DNA of 64,000 nt from positions 310,001-374,000 of the forward strand of contig CM066303.1 of assembly GCA_033807695.1 (NCBI GenBank), written 5' to 3'. The notes below the pieces were generated by a model that was not told the DNA's origin, searched no databases, and saw only the letters and a list, made by a program, of their open reading frames with translations. The DNA is from Daedaleopsis sinensis. Lineage: Eukaryota; Basidiomycota; Agaricomycetes; Polyporales; Polyporaceae. Positions 1-11,067 of the stretch are shown here, in pieces (positions within the stretch are counted from its first letter, which is position 1; each line of letters begins with the position of its first letter). The translations under genes were made by a program, and so were the position numbers.

Positions 1-2
1 CA

Positions 3-230
3 CCAGCATTCGCCCTCATCGCCTACGAAAGCGACTCCGATCTCATCCAACGACACGCCAACAATGCACACTCATTCCCCAATCTCATTCTTGATAGCGT
101 CTTGATCCAGGCCACATTGGCGACATCGAGCTTGGTGAGGATACCTCTCACTCGATACAGACCCAATGAACATCTTCTATGCGCATATAGCCAGGTCTTG
201 AGTCGTAGGGGACGATGACAAGGGGACCAG
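3..230 (+). other. possible 3' coding exon of a gene entering from the left, family unknown
   Basis: One plus-strand frame is open from the window edge to a TGA near 230 and reads like protein in its first half (FALIAYESDSDLI, then LILDSVLIQATLATSSL), with a possible donor (TTG|GTGAGG) near 133. The pattern faintly recalls the region after the catalytic core of fungal patatin-like phospholipases, but no catalytic motif lies inside the window, so no function is assigned. Bases 231-533 hold nothing I can assign, apart from a purine-rich stretch at about 225-300. The long antisense frame over 23-562 looks like a shadow. Confidence 0.25.
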
Positions 231-533
231 TCGAGGGAGGGAGAGAAAAGAGCGAGGGGGATGTGAGGTGGGGGAGCAGAAGGAAGACGTGATGATGCGG
301 CATTTTGGCGAGTGAGGCAATTCGCCCATTGGCTCCCCGGTTCCTGGCGCTCTAGAGCGCTCTTGGATCGGAGCCCCAAGCTGACCTTCGGAGTACGAAC
401 ACTGGTGACGCGTGGGTAGCTCCGCCAGAATGACTTCATTGGGGATCGGTAACGTGGTCCGCTGCGCCCGAGACAGTCAGTCTCCTTGAGGTCGACGCTC
501 CCGACGTGCTCGGTCTCTTGCTCCTCATCCTCC

Positions 534-3500
534 ATGTCCTCCGCTGGCCAACACACGTCCAATCACTCATCGACGACACCGAAGTGGCGGGCATCGCTCT
601 CGAGCCCCAGGAGACAGCGACCGGCAACTTCAGTATCTCTCGTGTTCGCCCAGCCCGAACCGGGCGCGAGACTCGCCTCCGCTATCGACCGACTCCCGGC
701 CGTCGCCATCGACGACGCTGCGAGCTTCATGAGCGAAGGCTCGAGGAAGAGAGAACGTCTGAACTCGAATGCCTCTAGCTTCATGAGCCATCTGGAGCCG
801 AGGAGTGAACGGACAGAGAACGTCGGGCAGGATGGGCTCCGAGTTGTCGCGAGGAAGCGGTCGAAGTTGACTTCGGATGCCTTCGATGAAACCCCGGCGC
901 AACCTGGCGGTCCAGATAATGGGGAGTTGACGTTAGGTGAGTATCGCTTGCTCTTGGCTCGTCAGTTGGGTGTGTATATGCGCAGCCTTAATCCTTGCGA
1001 GAGGAATATCTGCGACGTATTTGCGCGTGGACATATCATCATCGAGTTAGAGTGACAGTCTATGTATGCGTGCACCTAGAAGGAACGAACAAGTCTTCGT
1101 TTGCGCAAGGCGAAGACACGAGAAAAGAACGTGCGATGTGTTGCTTTCGCGAACTTTCCTCGTGCCTTTTCGCCTTGTTTGGTGATATAGGTCAATGCCC
1201 TGCTAGACGCTGCCAGTTAATCTCCTGTGAGAGCTCGTGTCGGTCTGCATGATCCCAGATCAAGCTTTCCCACAACCAGAAGTACACTATGCGCTCGTTG
1301 GTCCAAAATACGTTTGTGTCATTTGACATTGCGTCTATTGAATCCATGTTTTACCTCCTTCATTCAGCGAGAACGATTACTAACTAAGCTAAACTACAGG
1401 ATCGGCTTCAAATCCCGTCGACTTGACCGGGTCCCCGAAGCCGATGGAAGGTGTCCTCGAACCAGCTTCTGAGCCATCTGCTCTTATGTTCGACAGTGAC
1501 AGTACTCCAACTCCACCCAGCCAGGAGACTCTCCCCGTGCCCTTTCCTACAGTAGACCCTCAGAGGACTATCCGCGCTTCCAAATCTACCCCTTCAACGA
1601 CTTCTTGGTTCGGCTTCTCGCGAGCGAAGAGAAGTGAAGGAAGCGCACCGGCCATCCAGCAACCTAGCTCAGATCAAGCCTCGAGTGACCAGCTCACTTC
1701 GGCGTCTCCCGAGTCTATCCCGGGTACCCGCAATACGAACATTCATGTGGATTCCTCCACACAGTCGGCCATTGCGACATCTCCTCCACGGAGCATACCG
1801 TCTCCCAATGAACAACCCTCGCCGATGGCCTTTTCTTCCGTTCAATACTCCCCACCCCCCGAGGTCGTGCTCAGTAACTCGACCTCAATCTCCTCGGTCG
1901 ACGAAGAAGTTCCTCAGCCGCGACTCCCGAGCATGGATGGCTCTGCGCCTATGTTGACTGCACAGGCAGTCGTCGAGGCTCAGGATCCTAAGAATGTTGG
2001 CCGGAAGCTGTCCATCTCGTCGCTGAACCCATCCACTAGCCGATTCACACTCCGCTTACCATTGCTTGGACGACCAAAGGTTCCTCTCGAGCAGGCGGTC
2101 GCATCTGCCCAGGCCCACGACATACGCGATCCACTTTCTCCCCCTGCTCCGTCGGAATATATGCTTACTAACGAGTCGGCGAACGGTGAGTGATCTTCTA
2201 TCTGCATTCTGAAGCCTGATGTGACGTTTTGTTCAGCCTGCGATGTCTCGAGCACGGTCGAGAACGAGCCCGCGCCGCAATTCATCAATGTGGTTCCCCC
2301 AACTCCTGATCAACACCCATCAGAATTTGCTGGTCCCCTCTCTCTGCCCCAAGGAGACAGTAGTTCTCAGAGCGATGGCGCTTCACCCCCTCGTCCTAGC
2401 TCGTGGTGGGACTATGTTGGATGGCGCGGTCAGCCCGAGGACGGACAGAATCACCCGCCCAATGACGAAGACAGCGTCGAGAACACTGATCCTCCTCAGG
2501 CTGCTTCCGATTCACCCGCCGATACGCAGTCGCCGCCTGATGTCCAGTCTCCTGTGTCTATGTCCGAAGCCTCGACTCCCCCTGTCCTAGACCCTACATC
2601 TGTCGACTCCAGTGATACTGTCACGCCTCAAGGTGCCAAGGTCGACGAGAAGCCAGCTTCGGTGTTTTCCGCCGAGACGGCCAAGAGCCAAGGGTCGGCA
2701 TGGTATTCCCCTTGGGCGTGGTATCCGTCGTCCGCCAATACATCGAGCGCGAATGCCCCCGAGAACCACGAGGCGACCCCGGCGGACGCCGCTCCAAAGA
2801 CCGAATCCGAGCTGGTCAAGGAGGAGGCTCTAGCGCGCGATCAGGAGCAGCTGGAAGCGCAGGCGGAGTCAGCGCTCCAGGAGGATATCGCGTCGGTGGA
2901 CCAGTCGACGACGCCCGAGCCGTCGAACCCCCTCCAGTCAAGCATAGTAGAGTACAAGTCTGGCTGGATGTCGTTCTTCGCGTCGAAGGCAGCGACGATG
3001 AAGGCCGTTACTAATGAAGCTGGTGACAAGAAGGACGACGGGATGGAGGTCATGGACGTCGACGATGAACCGGACCCGTCCGTTGCTATCGAAATCCCTC
3101 GGAGCACGGAGGTGCAGAAGGCGACGGCGCTGTCGAAGCCGCTGATGCTGCTATCCAGCTCCCCCAGACCCTCCTCGCCAGGCCTGTCGTCGCCCAATCA
3201 AGGCCCCACAGCGCCGAAATCGCCCACCAGCAAGACCCCTCCCATGCCGCCGAAGGAGCGCGAGCCGAGGAAACAAGAACCGCCTGCACCTCCGCTGACC
3301 GACTCAGAATCCATCAAGCGAGATACCGCACGTGGCGCACGCACCCCCTCGCCGACACCGTCCAAGACCTCCACGCCCCCGAGCAGCGCGAAACCTACGG
3401 CTCCCAATCTCGTCCTCCCGACCTGGGCCGATACGTTCCACTCTCCTCCGCGCTCGCACCTGCCGCCCCGCACGCCCAACGCCAAGTCGAAACTCACGGG

Positions 3501-5502
3501 CGCGCTGTCGTATGTCGCTGGGGCGCTCTTCTCGGGCGAGGGCGCCCGTGCCAAGGGGAAGGGCAAGGCGAAGGCGAAGGGCGCGGGGCGTGAGCAGCTC
3601 GGCACCTGGTCGAAGACTCAGAGCGCGGCGGCGCCGTCGATGGGGGCCGCGGACGCTGAGATCTGGACGTTTGGGCAAGACCTTCCGAAGGCGTTCGACG
3701 TCTTGGGCGAGCAGCTCAATCCGTACATGCTGAGTGGGGGCTGCAGGGTCGTCGTGATTGGGGTCGCTGGCTGGTCGCCTGGTACGTCGTGTGCACTGCC
3801 GTGTGTTGATGAGGGCAGCGCTGATAAGCTCCTCCGCTGCTTCTTACAGGCGCGGTGACACGGACGCTCGCGGGTGGGGTAGGTCGTCCGGTTAGATTGT
3901 TTCGTTGTGCCGGAAAACTCATTCCATGGTGTGGGTCCGCTCTGTAGCTACCATCATCGAGCAGCAAGTTCGTCAACATGACCGTGCAGGCGCTCGAGCA
4001 GTTCGCCGACGAGCACGGTTTCAAGTTCAAGAAGATCACCCCCATGCCGCTCGAGGGTGATGGCACCGTACGTAAGAAGGTCTCCAGGTCGGTGGTCCAT
4101 CCGTCTGCACATGGGGCCACAGTAGTCCTGACAGTGACCGTACCTACAGGGTACACAACTTTCTGCTCGAGAATGAGGAGTGGATGGAGGACCTGCACGC
4201 CGCGGACGTGATATTTGTTGCCAGCCATTCGCAGGGCGCAGTCGTCTCCACACATCTCATCGACCGGTTGATCGAAGATGGCCACATACTCACCTCGCGC
4301 AGCGTGGACACACTAGCGAAGACCGCAGCTTCGATAACGGCGGGCAGCGCGGCAGCTGTCTCCACGGCGCAAGCGCAGAAGGTCTGCCTGTTGGCGCTGT
4401 GTGGTGTCCACCTTGGGCCTCTGCGCTATCTCAAGACGAGCTCGCTCCTGCAGCCGTACTTCCAGGTGAGCCATGCCGCCGTTTAGCTGATCGTCTGCGC
4501 CGCTCACGCTGCGCCGCCTAGTATGTGGAGAACGCATCTGCGCGAGAGCTATTCGAGTTCCAGGTACGTGATTAATCGATTATGATTGAGAGTGTGCTCT
4601 GACGAGCTGATGGTGGAGCAGGATACCGAGTCCAAGGTATCGAAGAACTACGTTGGGGCGTTGCGGAATATTCTCGACCATGGGGTATGTTACAAGAGCT
4701 GGCGGGTGGTATTATTGACGGAGCTCTGACGTCATCCTCAGAGCAAGGTCGTCTACATCGCATCCTTGAACGACCAGGTCGTCCCCATCAATTCTGGCCT
4801 GTTCACAGCCGCATCCCATCCTAGGATCTTGCGCGCGTTGTACATTGATAGCGATGCATACCAGTACGTATGACCGCGTGGACACTCCAATCGTGCTGAT
4901 ACTGAGAACGACTGCCTCTGCCCAGTTCATCTGATTTCCTCTCCAACTTACTGATTCTTCTAATCCGGATATTAAACGCGGGGCTATCAGATCGTGGTCT
5001 GCTGGCGCACCTGTCGGAAGCTACGGCTGGGACACTGAGCGGTGTCGGGCATTCAACTGCCTACGAAGAACCTGCCACATACTCGTAAGTTTGTGGTCAA
5101 CCACATCTCGCGATATGGTTGTGCTGACTACCAGCATCGATCAAGGCTTGCTGTCAAGTACTTCTTCCTGACGAACGACGGAGCTAACTCCGACGCGGAA
5201 CTCATCATCAGCCCGTTCAACGCAGTTGAGGAGCAGAACGATTACGAGGCACGTTCTTCGAGCTTGACTGTGATATGCTCGCTCACCTCGGGTTACCTTA
5301 GATCCCATGGCTCCTGCGAGATATGATTGCGGACACCAAGGTCGCTCACTTCTTCGCACGCGAGTTTGCACAGCTTCGGGACGCCTTCGATGACTGGCAG
5401 CCGAAGACTACCATTCTCCGGGACGTCAAGAAGAAATTGCAACCAATCACACGGCTGCCGAGCACCGCTACGGCAACGTCTAGTTCTATCAGCAAGCTTT
5501 AA
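534..5502 (+). CDS. YML020W-like alpha/beta hydrolase, large, 12 exons
   Basis: Exons: 534-936, 1400-2185, 2237-3781, 3850-3878, 3948-4087, 4150-4465, 4522-4563, 4622-4684, 4742-4863, 4926-5084, 5146-5248, 5302-5502. They close in frame at 1302 residues. Roughly the first 800 residues are Ser/Pro/Thr-rich and look disordered. The folded C-terminal part starts at VVVIGVAGWSPG and carries a hydrolase nucleophile elbow, FVASHSQGAVVS (Ser within S-H-S-Q-G). This arrangement matches the fungal family of yeast YML020W, whose biochemical role is unknown. The first intron is 463 nt, long for this genome, but its acceptor at 1399 has a perfect TACTAAC branch site and joins the phases correctly. If exon 1 belongs to another gene, the ATG at 1444 gives 1153 residues. 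The last intron appears to use a GC donor (GAG|GCACGT). Family assignment is confident; the N-terminus is not. Confidence 0.8.
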
Positions 5503-5859
5503 TCACCTCTTTTCCACAGTTGTCCATTCTCTCGTTCCATCCTCGGACTTAGCATGCACACGCACGGAACACGGACTCCCATACTCTTGCTTCCCAGCAT
5601 CATCGCCGCGCACGTATTGTATAACATGTTGTAGATCACTTGCTGTAGACTAACATATCATTTGGGTTGGAATGGTTCATGATGTTCACGCTTACTATCA
5701 CCGAGTACCTCTATCCGCCATTGATACATGGATGGCTTGATGCATTTGACACGGCCTTCGGGGTTCTGGCTAGAAGTACACTGCACTACGAAAGGCAAAC
5801 GATGCTACCGGGTACCATTCAAGTCATCGGCTTCAAGTCAGCCGTCTCTGCGTGCGCAC
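5503..5859. other. tail-to-tail intergenic, 3' UTRs
   Basis: Spacer of 357 bases between the convergent stops of the hydrolase and aldo-keto reductase genes. No coding pattern or repeat seen; it probably holds both 3' untranslated regions. Confidence 0.6.
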
Positions 5860-7464
5860 CTAAGCCGCTCTATACTCGGCACCGCAGTCCCCAATCGTCA
5901 TAATCATGCGGCTGCTATTGGATCGGGCGAGGATGGCCTCGATGTCGGTCTTGTCCCTGCTCGTCAGGGCAAAGGTGAATACCCTCGCGTTGTCCTCGGT
6001 GTTGTCGCTCAGCCCAAGTCGGGCACCTAACCAGATGATCATCACCACATCAGCGGCGGCGATTTATGCGCGAGTAAAAGAGGTCTCGAACCTATGATGA
6101 TAGCGCCGACGAACTCGTGCTCAAGGACCCAACGCGACGCAATGTTGGCGATGCTGACCCCACCATGACGGTCGCCGATGTCGCGCAGGAGCTGGAGGAG
6201 GGTTTGGAAGAGGTCCCAGGTACCCCACGCCTTCAGAATCACATCGAGATACTGTCGCAGGCGGCGTGTGAGCAGGGCGCAGAACCCGGTGCACGACGTC
6301 AAATAGGTAGAAGGGGCGTGCCTTTCTTTGGGAAGGGTTAAGCTGTCCCGAGTAGAGCTCTGGCTCCGGACGTCCGAGCCACCGGTCGGTGAGAAGTCCC
6401 CCACACTGTACCCGGCGTGGCGATGCCATCAGCAGATTGAGAGGGGACGTGCTGGACGTAATAGGCCGTACCAGTGTGCCATATGCCAGCACCTTGAAGC
6501 CGTACTTATGACAGAGGTCGTTCATCCCATGCAGCGGGCGCACGTCAATGAGCGAGAACTGCAGGCGCGCGGTCAGATTATCATTCGGGGATGGCAAACG
6601 CCGCAGAGGGCCGCGCGCGCACTCACCTGCACTTGGTTAGAGACGATGCACCCCGCCCCAAAGGTGACGCATATTTCCTCAGTCCGCGCCGTGTCGAAGT
6701 TGCACAGCCCGAGGTTGCGCAACTTGCCTGCGGAGCGCAGTCTGAGCAGGTGCTCGATGGCATTTAGGTAGCCGTCCCTATCTCGGTAGTCCTGCCAGAA
6801 GAACTGCCCGCCCGATCAATCAGGCGCGATCGCAGCGAAGACCAAGTGAGATGTCTGGCTTACCTGGAGAAGATCGATACGCTGTGTGTGCATCCGCTCG
6901 AGCCGGTCGTTCACGGCGGCTAGAACCCGCTCGTAGGTGATTTCGGTAGGCTCGAAGACACACCACTTGGTGGCGCCGAATGGGCGCGGACTAGTATCAT
7001 TGGGGAGGCTTCGGAGGAAGTGGCCCTATGATATCTGTGTATCAGCGAGGAGTTATGCGGAGTTTGGGTAAAGATATGCTCACGAAGAGACTCTCAGCGG
7101 GGCCATAATGGTCCGCTGAACGCGTTCGTGTGCACCGGGGTCAGGCGCTTGGTGTAATAATCAGACTGGATAGAACGCACCCTGAATGTTCGAAGCGGGC
7201 AGGATGAAGATGTCAGATCAAGTCTCGCTTGTCCGTGTCTGACTTACCATGTCTGCCGGTGTTGGTCAGAAACGACAACAAACAGATGATGAATTCTGGG
7301 TGCTCACCGAAGGCGACGTAACCTTTTCCAAGGTGGACATTCATGGCATCACGAACCCTTTGGGCGGGGGCGCTACCCCACGCATTGCTGGACAACTGCC
7401 ACAGACCAATCCAGATCCGTGGAAGTTTGGTGGCTGGAGCGAGCGTGAATGTCTGCAAGTCCAT
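5860..7464 (-). CDS. aldo/keto reductase family protein, catalytic His replaced, possible frame defect
   Basis: The spliced reading gives about 343 residues of an NADP-dependent aldo-keto reductase. It starts MDLQTFTLAPATKLPRI at 7464 and continues through GYVAF, DM, ADHYGPAESLF, FGATKWCVFEP, RIDLLQ, FFWQDY, FSLIDVRPLHGM, CGGLLTDRW and NIASRWVLEHEFVGAIIIGARLGL. The catalytic Asp, Tyr (HYG) and Lys (ATKW) are visible. The position normally His in this fungal subfamily (LLQFHW) is Phe here (LLQ-FFW). The codons for DM sit in a 5-nt exon near 7250, and joining it to the ADHYG exon is one base short in every GT-AG choice I tried, so the gene may be frameshifted or have unusual splicing. One intron uses a GC donor (AAG|GCACGC). 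The gene is convergent with the hydrolase and divergent from the next gene. Substrate unknown; aryl-alcohol dehydrogenase-like enzymes are the nearest familiar group. Confidence 0.75.
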
Positions 7465-7519
7465 GGCTCAGTGAATCCAGGGTATTGCTGCACGACATCT
7501 TGCTCGAGCCTCTTTCGAG

Positions 7520-7526
7520 TTTTATA
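7520..7526 (-). promoter_or_regulatory. TATA box, aldo/keto reductase
   Basis: TATAAAA on the minus strand, about 56 bases upstream of the ATG at 7464, a usual spacing for a fungal TATA element. Confidence 0.55.
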
Positions 7527-7842
7527 CGACCTGTAAAGCTATTCGGTGAGTTAACGATACCCGTACTCCGCTGCGACGACGACATGTACATGCAGCGGGT
7601 ATCCTGTTGTACACCGATCCGAAGAGACCAGGCGGAGTGTTGTTACCGCATCGGACGCAGTCCCGTATGCTGGGACACGGAAGGTGTTTGAGTTGGCGCG
7701 CGGATGAGCGCCAGGAAGCTATGCAATTCCGGCATGCCCCATCAGCATAACTTAAATAATTTAGAACTTTGACAACGTATTCACGAGGCAGAAACCCCCC
7801 ATTGAATCTGATAGATCCAATTGAATGCCCTCGACTTGGCTG

Positions 7843-7849
7843 TATAAAG
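7843..7849 (+). promoter_or_regulatory. TATA box, small conserved gene
   Basis: TATAAAG, 73 bases upstream of the ATG at 7922. With the TATA element at 7520 it makes 7465-7921 a compact divergent promoter of about 457 bases. Nothing else in that stretch looks coding. Confidence 0.55.
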
Positions 7850-7921
7850 GGCAGACGCTTTGCCCAGCTACAGCAGGCCGAGCCCTCTAGCGACACGATT
7901 CAAAATCCATCGAGCACCACG

Positions 7922-8664
7922 ATGCCCGCAGCTCAAGCCGGGCCTTCCGGGCCACTTTCTGGAGACGCTCGCCCGGTTCTAGGACATGTGTCAGTACCGC
8001 CCACTTACCCAGAAGCGACTGCTGAGACGGAACTCTTGCAGGAACCTCATGGTGGACACCCTCATCGCCAACGCTAACCTTGAAGAGTGGGTGTTTAGTT
8101 GCCGTGCCCGCCCGCGCAGCTCACGAACCGCCTTCGTATCCACACAGCCTGCGCGCAATCGTGCGCGGCATGCTGGCCACGAGTCCACCTTCCGTAGCCC
8201 AAGCCTTCACTTCTGCGGCACGCCAGCGGCTTGTCCGCGTGAACGCGGTCGCGATACCGGACACGGCGGGCATCTTCGACGCCGGCTCGGGCGAAAACAC
8301 GGCGGCTCCCACAGGGAAGCTGCGCGACGTCCTGGTCCGCACCCGCACCCTGTACGGCTCGGGCATGGGCTTTGCGAGCCTGAAGATCCTCGCGCGGATT
8401 GTGAGCGCCACGATCGGCCTGCGCTGGGAGGAGGGGAGCGCGATGGAGGACGCGCTGGCGGACGTAGATGCGGATATCAGTCAGGCGATCCAGAGCTCGA
8501 AGGAGGAGATCGATGGAGGCAGAGTCGCTGAGATCCAGGAGGCGCGGGACGTCGTCCACGAGCTGCGGTCGGCGGTGAACGAGAGCCAAATGGATGTAAA
8601 GAAGTGGGATGGGGCGTTCCCGTTCGAGCGTGCCGCGGCGAGCTTGGAATATTGGAGGGTGTAG
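7922..8664 (+). CDS. conserved-looking hypothetical protein, 209 aa
   Basis: Three exons (7922-7989, 8042-8086, 8148-8664) close in frame to 209 residues, starting MPAAQAGPSGPLSGDARPVL. The splice joins restore a continuous helix-like stretch, NLMVDTLIANANLEDLRAI, which supports the model. The rest is Ala/Glu/Arg-rich and predicted mostly helical, ending FERAAASLEYWRV. There is no signal peptide, membrane segment or recognised domain. A TATA element precedes the start. I do not recognise the family; the strong codon bias and clean splicing argue for a real gene. Confidence 0.65.
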
Positions 8665-10342
8665 GTGCAGGCGTGGCGCAGGTGCAGGATAGGGGCGGGG
8701 AAATTTCTTGGAGCCTGGTTCACTTTCCCGTGTCTGAGTGTACGAATATCCAGCAGCAGGAATTGGGTCCTTATCGCCGCATAGACAACCTGACAAAGCG
8801 TGAGTACAAGTCCCGGTTGATACACGCTGAGGACTTTCCGGGTTATCCTGGGTTATCCGATGAACTCGGCCTCCTGTTGAGTTGCCGGCTTGAGCGACGT
8901 GAGTACGTACTGAAAGGCAATTAGGCTGAGATGATATCGCGGAGGATGTGGGATTTACTGAAAGGGCTTCCTTTGAATGCCGGGATGCTTCACTGTGGTC
9001 AAACTTTGTGTAATATGCTCTCGCAGCGCAACGGCATTGCTAGCTCTGTTCGCCTCCGACGAGGTTCTACGTCTTGCGAGGGAGGTTGACTACCGGTCAC
9101 AGGCGTCGACAGCATCGGAGGCGCATGGTACACGACATCGTAATGCGGTTGTGGTAGTTCGCTGTTTCAATGTGTAATCCGACCATCATGGACTCCTGGG
9201 GCGTCCTGTTCGTTACCCTCGTATTCAGTCAGCTGGCGCGGTGACCGCCCTGCAGCACCACGTAGATGGACAAGTAGCATACCAGGTTCACAGAGTGTTG
9301 TCGCCGCCGGTCGATTTCGTCTGCGGACGCCGAGTAGTCTCGACGCCGTACCAATGAACAGGTATAGAATCGTCTCAAATAGGAGCCTGAGGGGCAGCTG
9401 ACGTGGAAAAAGGGCAGGTCCACCCCGTCAAAAACGCCACGCACGACATTGTCTGGCGTCCGGTCACCGTCGGGATCCATCATTGTGCTGATATGCCGTA
9501 TGAGTCTGTATGAGTCCGTCGCGCCGCCGTGTCGCAAGTTGCGGTGTCTTCCTACTTCCCATCAGCTTCATCGATGGCTCAGGATATTTGCGCGGGGGAT
9601 CGTTTCCTCATCTGGGTAGATTATAGGGACCGTCAGTTCTACGGCATCACCAGTATGTCAGTGGAGGCATCAACATGTCGCAAGGGTGTCAGAGTCTCTC
9701 TCACATTAAAATCTAGCCCGACACAGTAGTTAATAGCACGCATAAGCATGCGGCAAAAATGAGCCGCGCGTGGGTTTTCAGTGTATGGAGATGAGTGTCG
9801 TATCATCGTATGCAATGCCGCCTATGATGAGAATCTGCTCACTGTCTGCTTGTCCAGGACTAGACGTTCACCTAAGACTTGATTGACAGCGTATAGAGCC
9901 ACTGTACCTAAAGCTCGTCCACGGCGAGTAGAAACACGCAATTTAGAACGTCGTCCAGAAATGACAACTGCTCACCTGAAAGTCGACAGGTGTCCGACTC
10001 TCCTCCACGGCGGAGTGTCGGTTTTCGCAGTAGGAAGCTGCGAAAGAGTGTCATGCGGACATCCGTCAGCCGTACCCACAGCCCTGCCGGTGTCTTGATA
10101 GTTTTGCTATCGCGCTTTCTTTGGCAACGTTAGACACTTCCGCCGGTGTGAGTGGCACCGGGAGAAGTCGAACACCCTGTTGGGAGTCTGGGACTTACCA
10201 GACTTCTGGGACAGCACAAGAAATCTTGCATGATTTATTGGGGGATTAGCCTTGCAAGTCAAAGATGAGATTTGCTAGCACCGGGCCGGGGGAACTTGGC
10301 AGGAAGTTTGGCGAACACCAGTTATCGTCGTACGCCGTTTAG
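8665..10342. other. gene-poor stretch, no supported gene
   Basis: No frame here can be spliced into a convincing protein. A minus-strand piece around 9400-9500 (DPDGDRTPDNVVRGVFDGV, then LPFFHVSCP) reads like protein for about 30 residues, but its surroundings are full of stops, so it may be decayed coding DNA. A 9-bp unit, gggttatcc, occurs twice near 8838-8859. Confidence 0.5.
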
Positions 10343-10636
10343 TTCAAGCCACCCTCGGAGGTTGACCGAGTGAGAGAATTGGTGGATAAGTCCGCTGTCA
10401 CTCTCGGATACACACAGAATAGCCTAAGATACGCACAGGAAATGATCTCTATGCCGGGATAAGTTGAAGGTGGTCGTTCGAGTCCGGAGTACATTTTCAA
10501 GAGCGCTCAACAAGCGCTCGACCAGGTTGAACCAACTTCCATATCTAGTGCATGGCTCCCGCGCCACAACGCCGCCGGATTCTTCCGGACTTTGGAGGCT
10601 GACCTGAACCGGGAGGAGGAAGGTTACTCGGCTTAA
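10343..10636 (+). pseudogene. decayed coding fragment with one in-frame stop, family unknown
   Basis: After a plausible acceptor (CGTTTAG at 10336-10342) one frame reads FKPPSEVDRVRELVDKSAV through YAQEMISMPG, meets a single TAA at 10460-10462, and continues in the same frame through SSPEYIFKSAQQALDQVEP, SSAWLPRHNAAGFFRTLEAD and LNREEEGYSA to a TAA at 10634. Amphipathic composition on both sides of the stop suggests genuine former coding sequence with a nonsense mutation. No upstream exons could be found. Family not recognised. Confidence 0.45.
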
Positions 10637-11067
10637 TCTTAATCGATATACGTTAGTACAAGTAGATGCCCAAGTTGTTATCTACGTGTACAATACCGAA
10701 AAGCCACGACCACGGCTTAGATACCCGCTACCCGGGAGATGAGAGGAGATGAGGTACTACTACATAGTACAGAAAAGCACTTGAACAATTTCATGTACGC
10801 GCGGGGACGAGACAAGGCTGCGCAGACCAACAATATTTGTTCCCAAGCTGCCGCATAAAACCCCTCCCTTCCTCGGACCTCTGGCATCATGCATTGACAT
10901 ACAATCAGTCACATAATAAGTGATGAGCAATGTGGCTCAGTGGCCGTAAGTATCGAAGTTGGACTATGAACGTACGGATTGAACGGCATGATCGTGAGGC
11001 TCATCCGTAAGAGCGACGTGCGGCATACAGTCAAAATCCCAGCACGACCACATTGGACAAAGCTGGC
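10637..11067. other. intergenic, nothing recognised
   Basis: Spacer of 431 bases between the decayed fragment and the end of the JmjC gene. No coding frame or notable repeat. Confidence 0.5.

Noticed and set aside
23..562. 179-residue minus-strand frame at the left edge
   Set aside because: Composition of an antisense shadow. The plus strand gives better protein-like sequence over both ends of it.
10925..11000. tRNA-like A box (TGGCTCAGTGG)
   Set aside because: No matching B box (GGTTCGANTCC) downstream and no acceptor-stem pairing.
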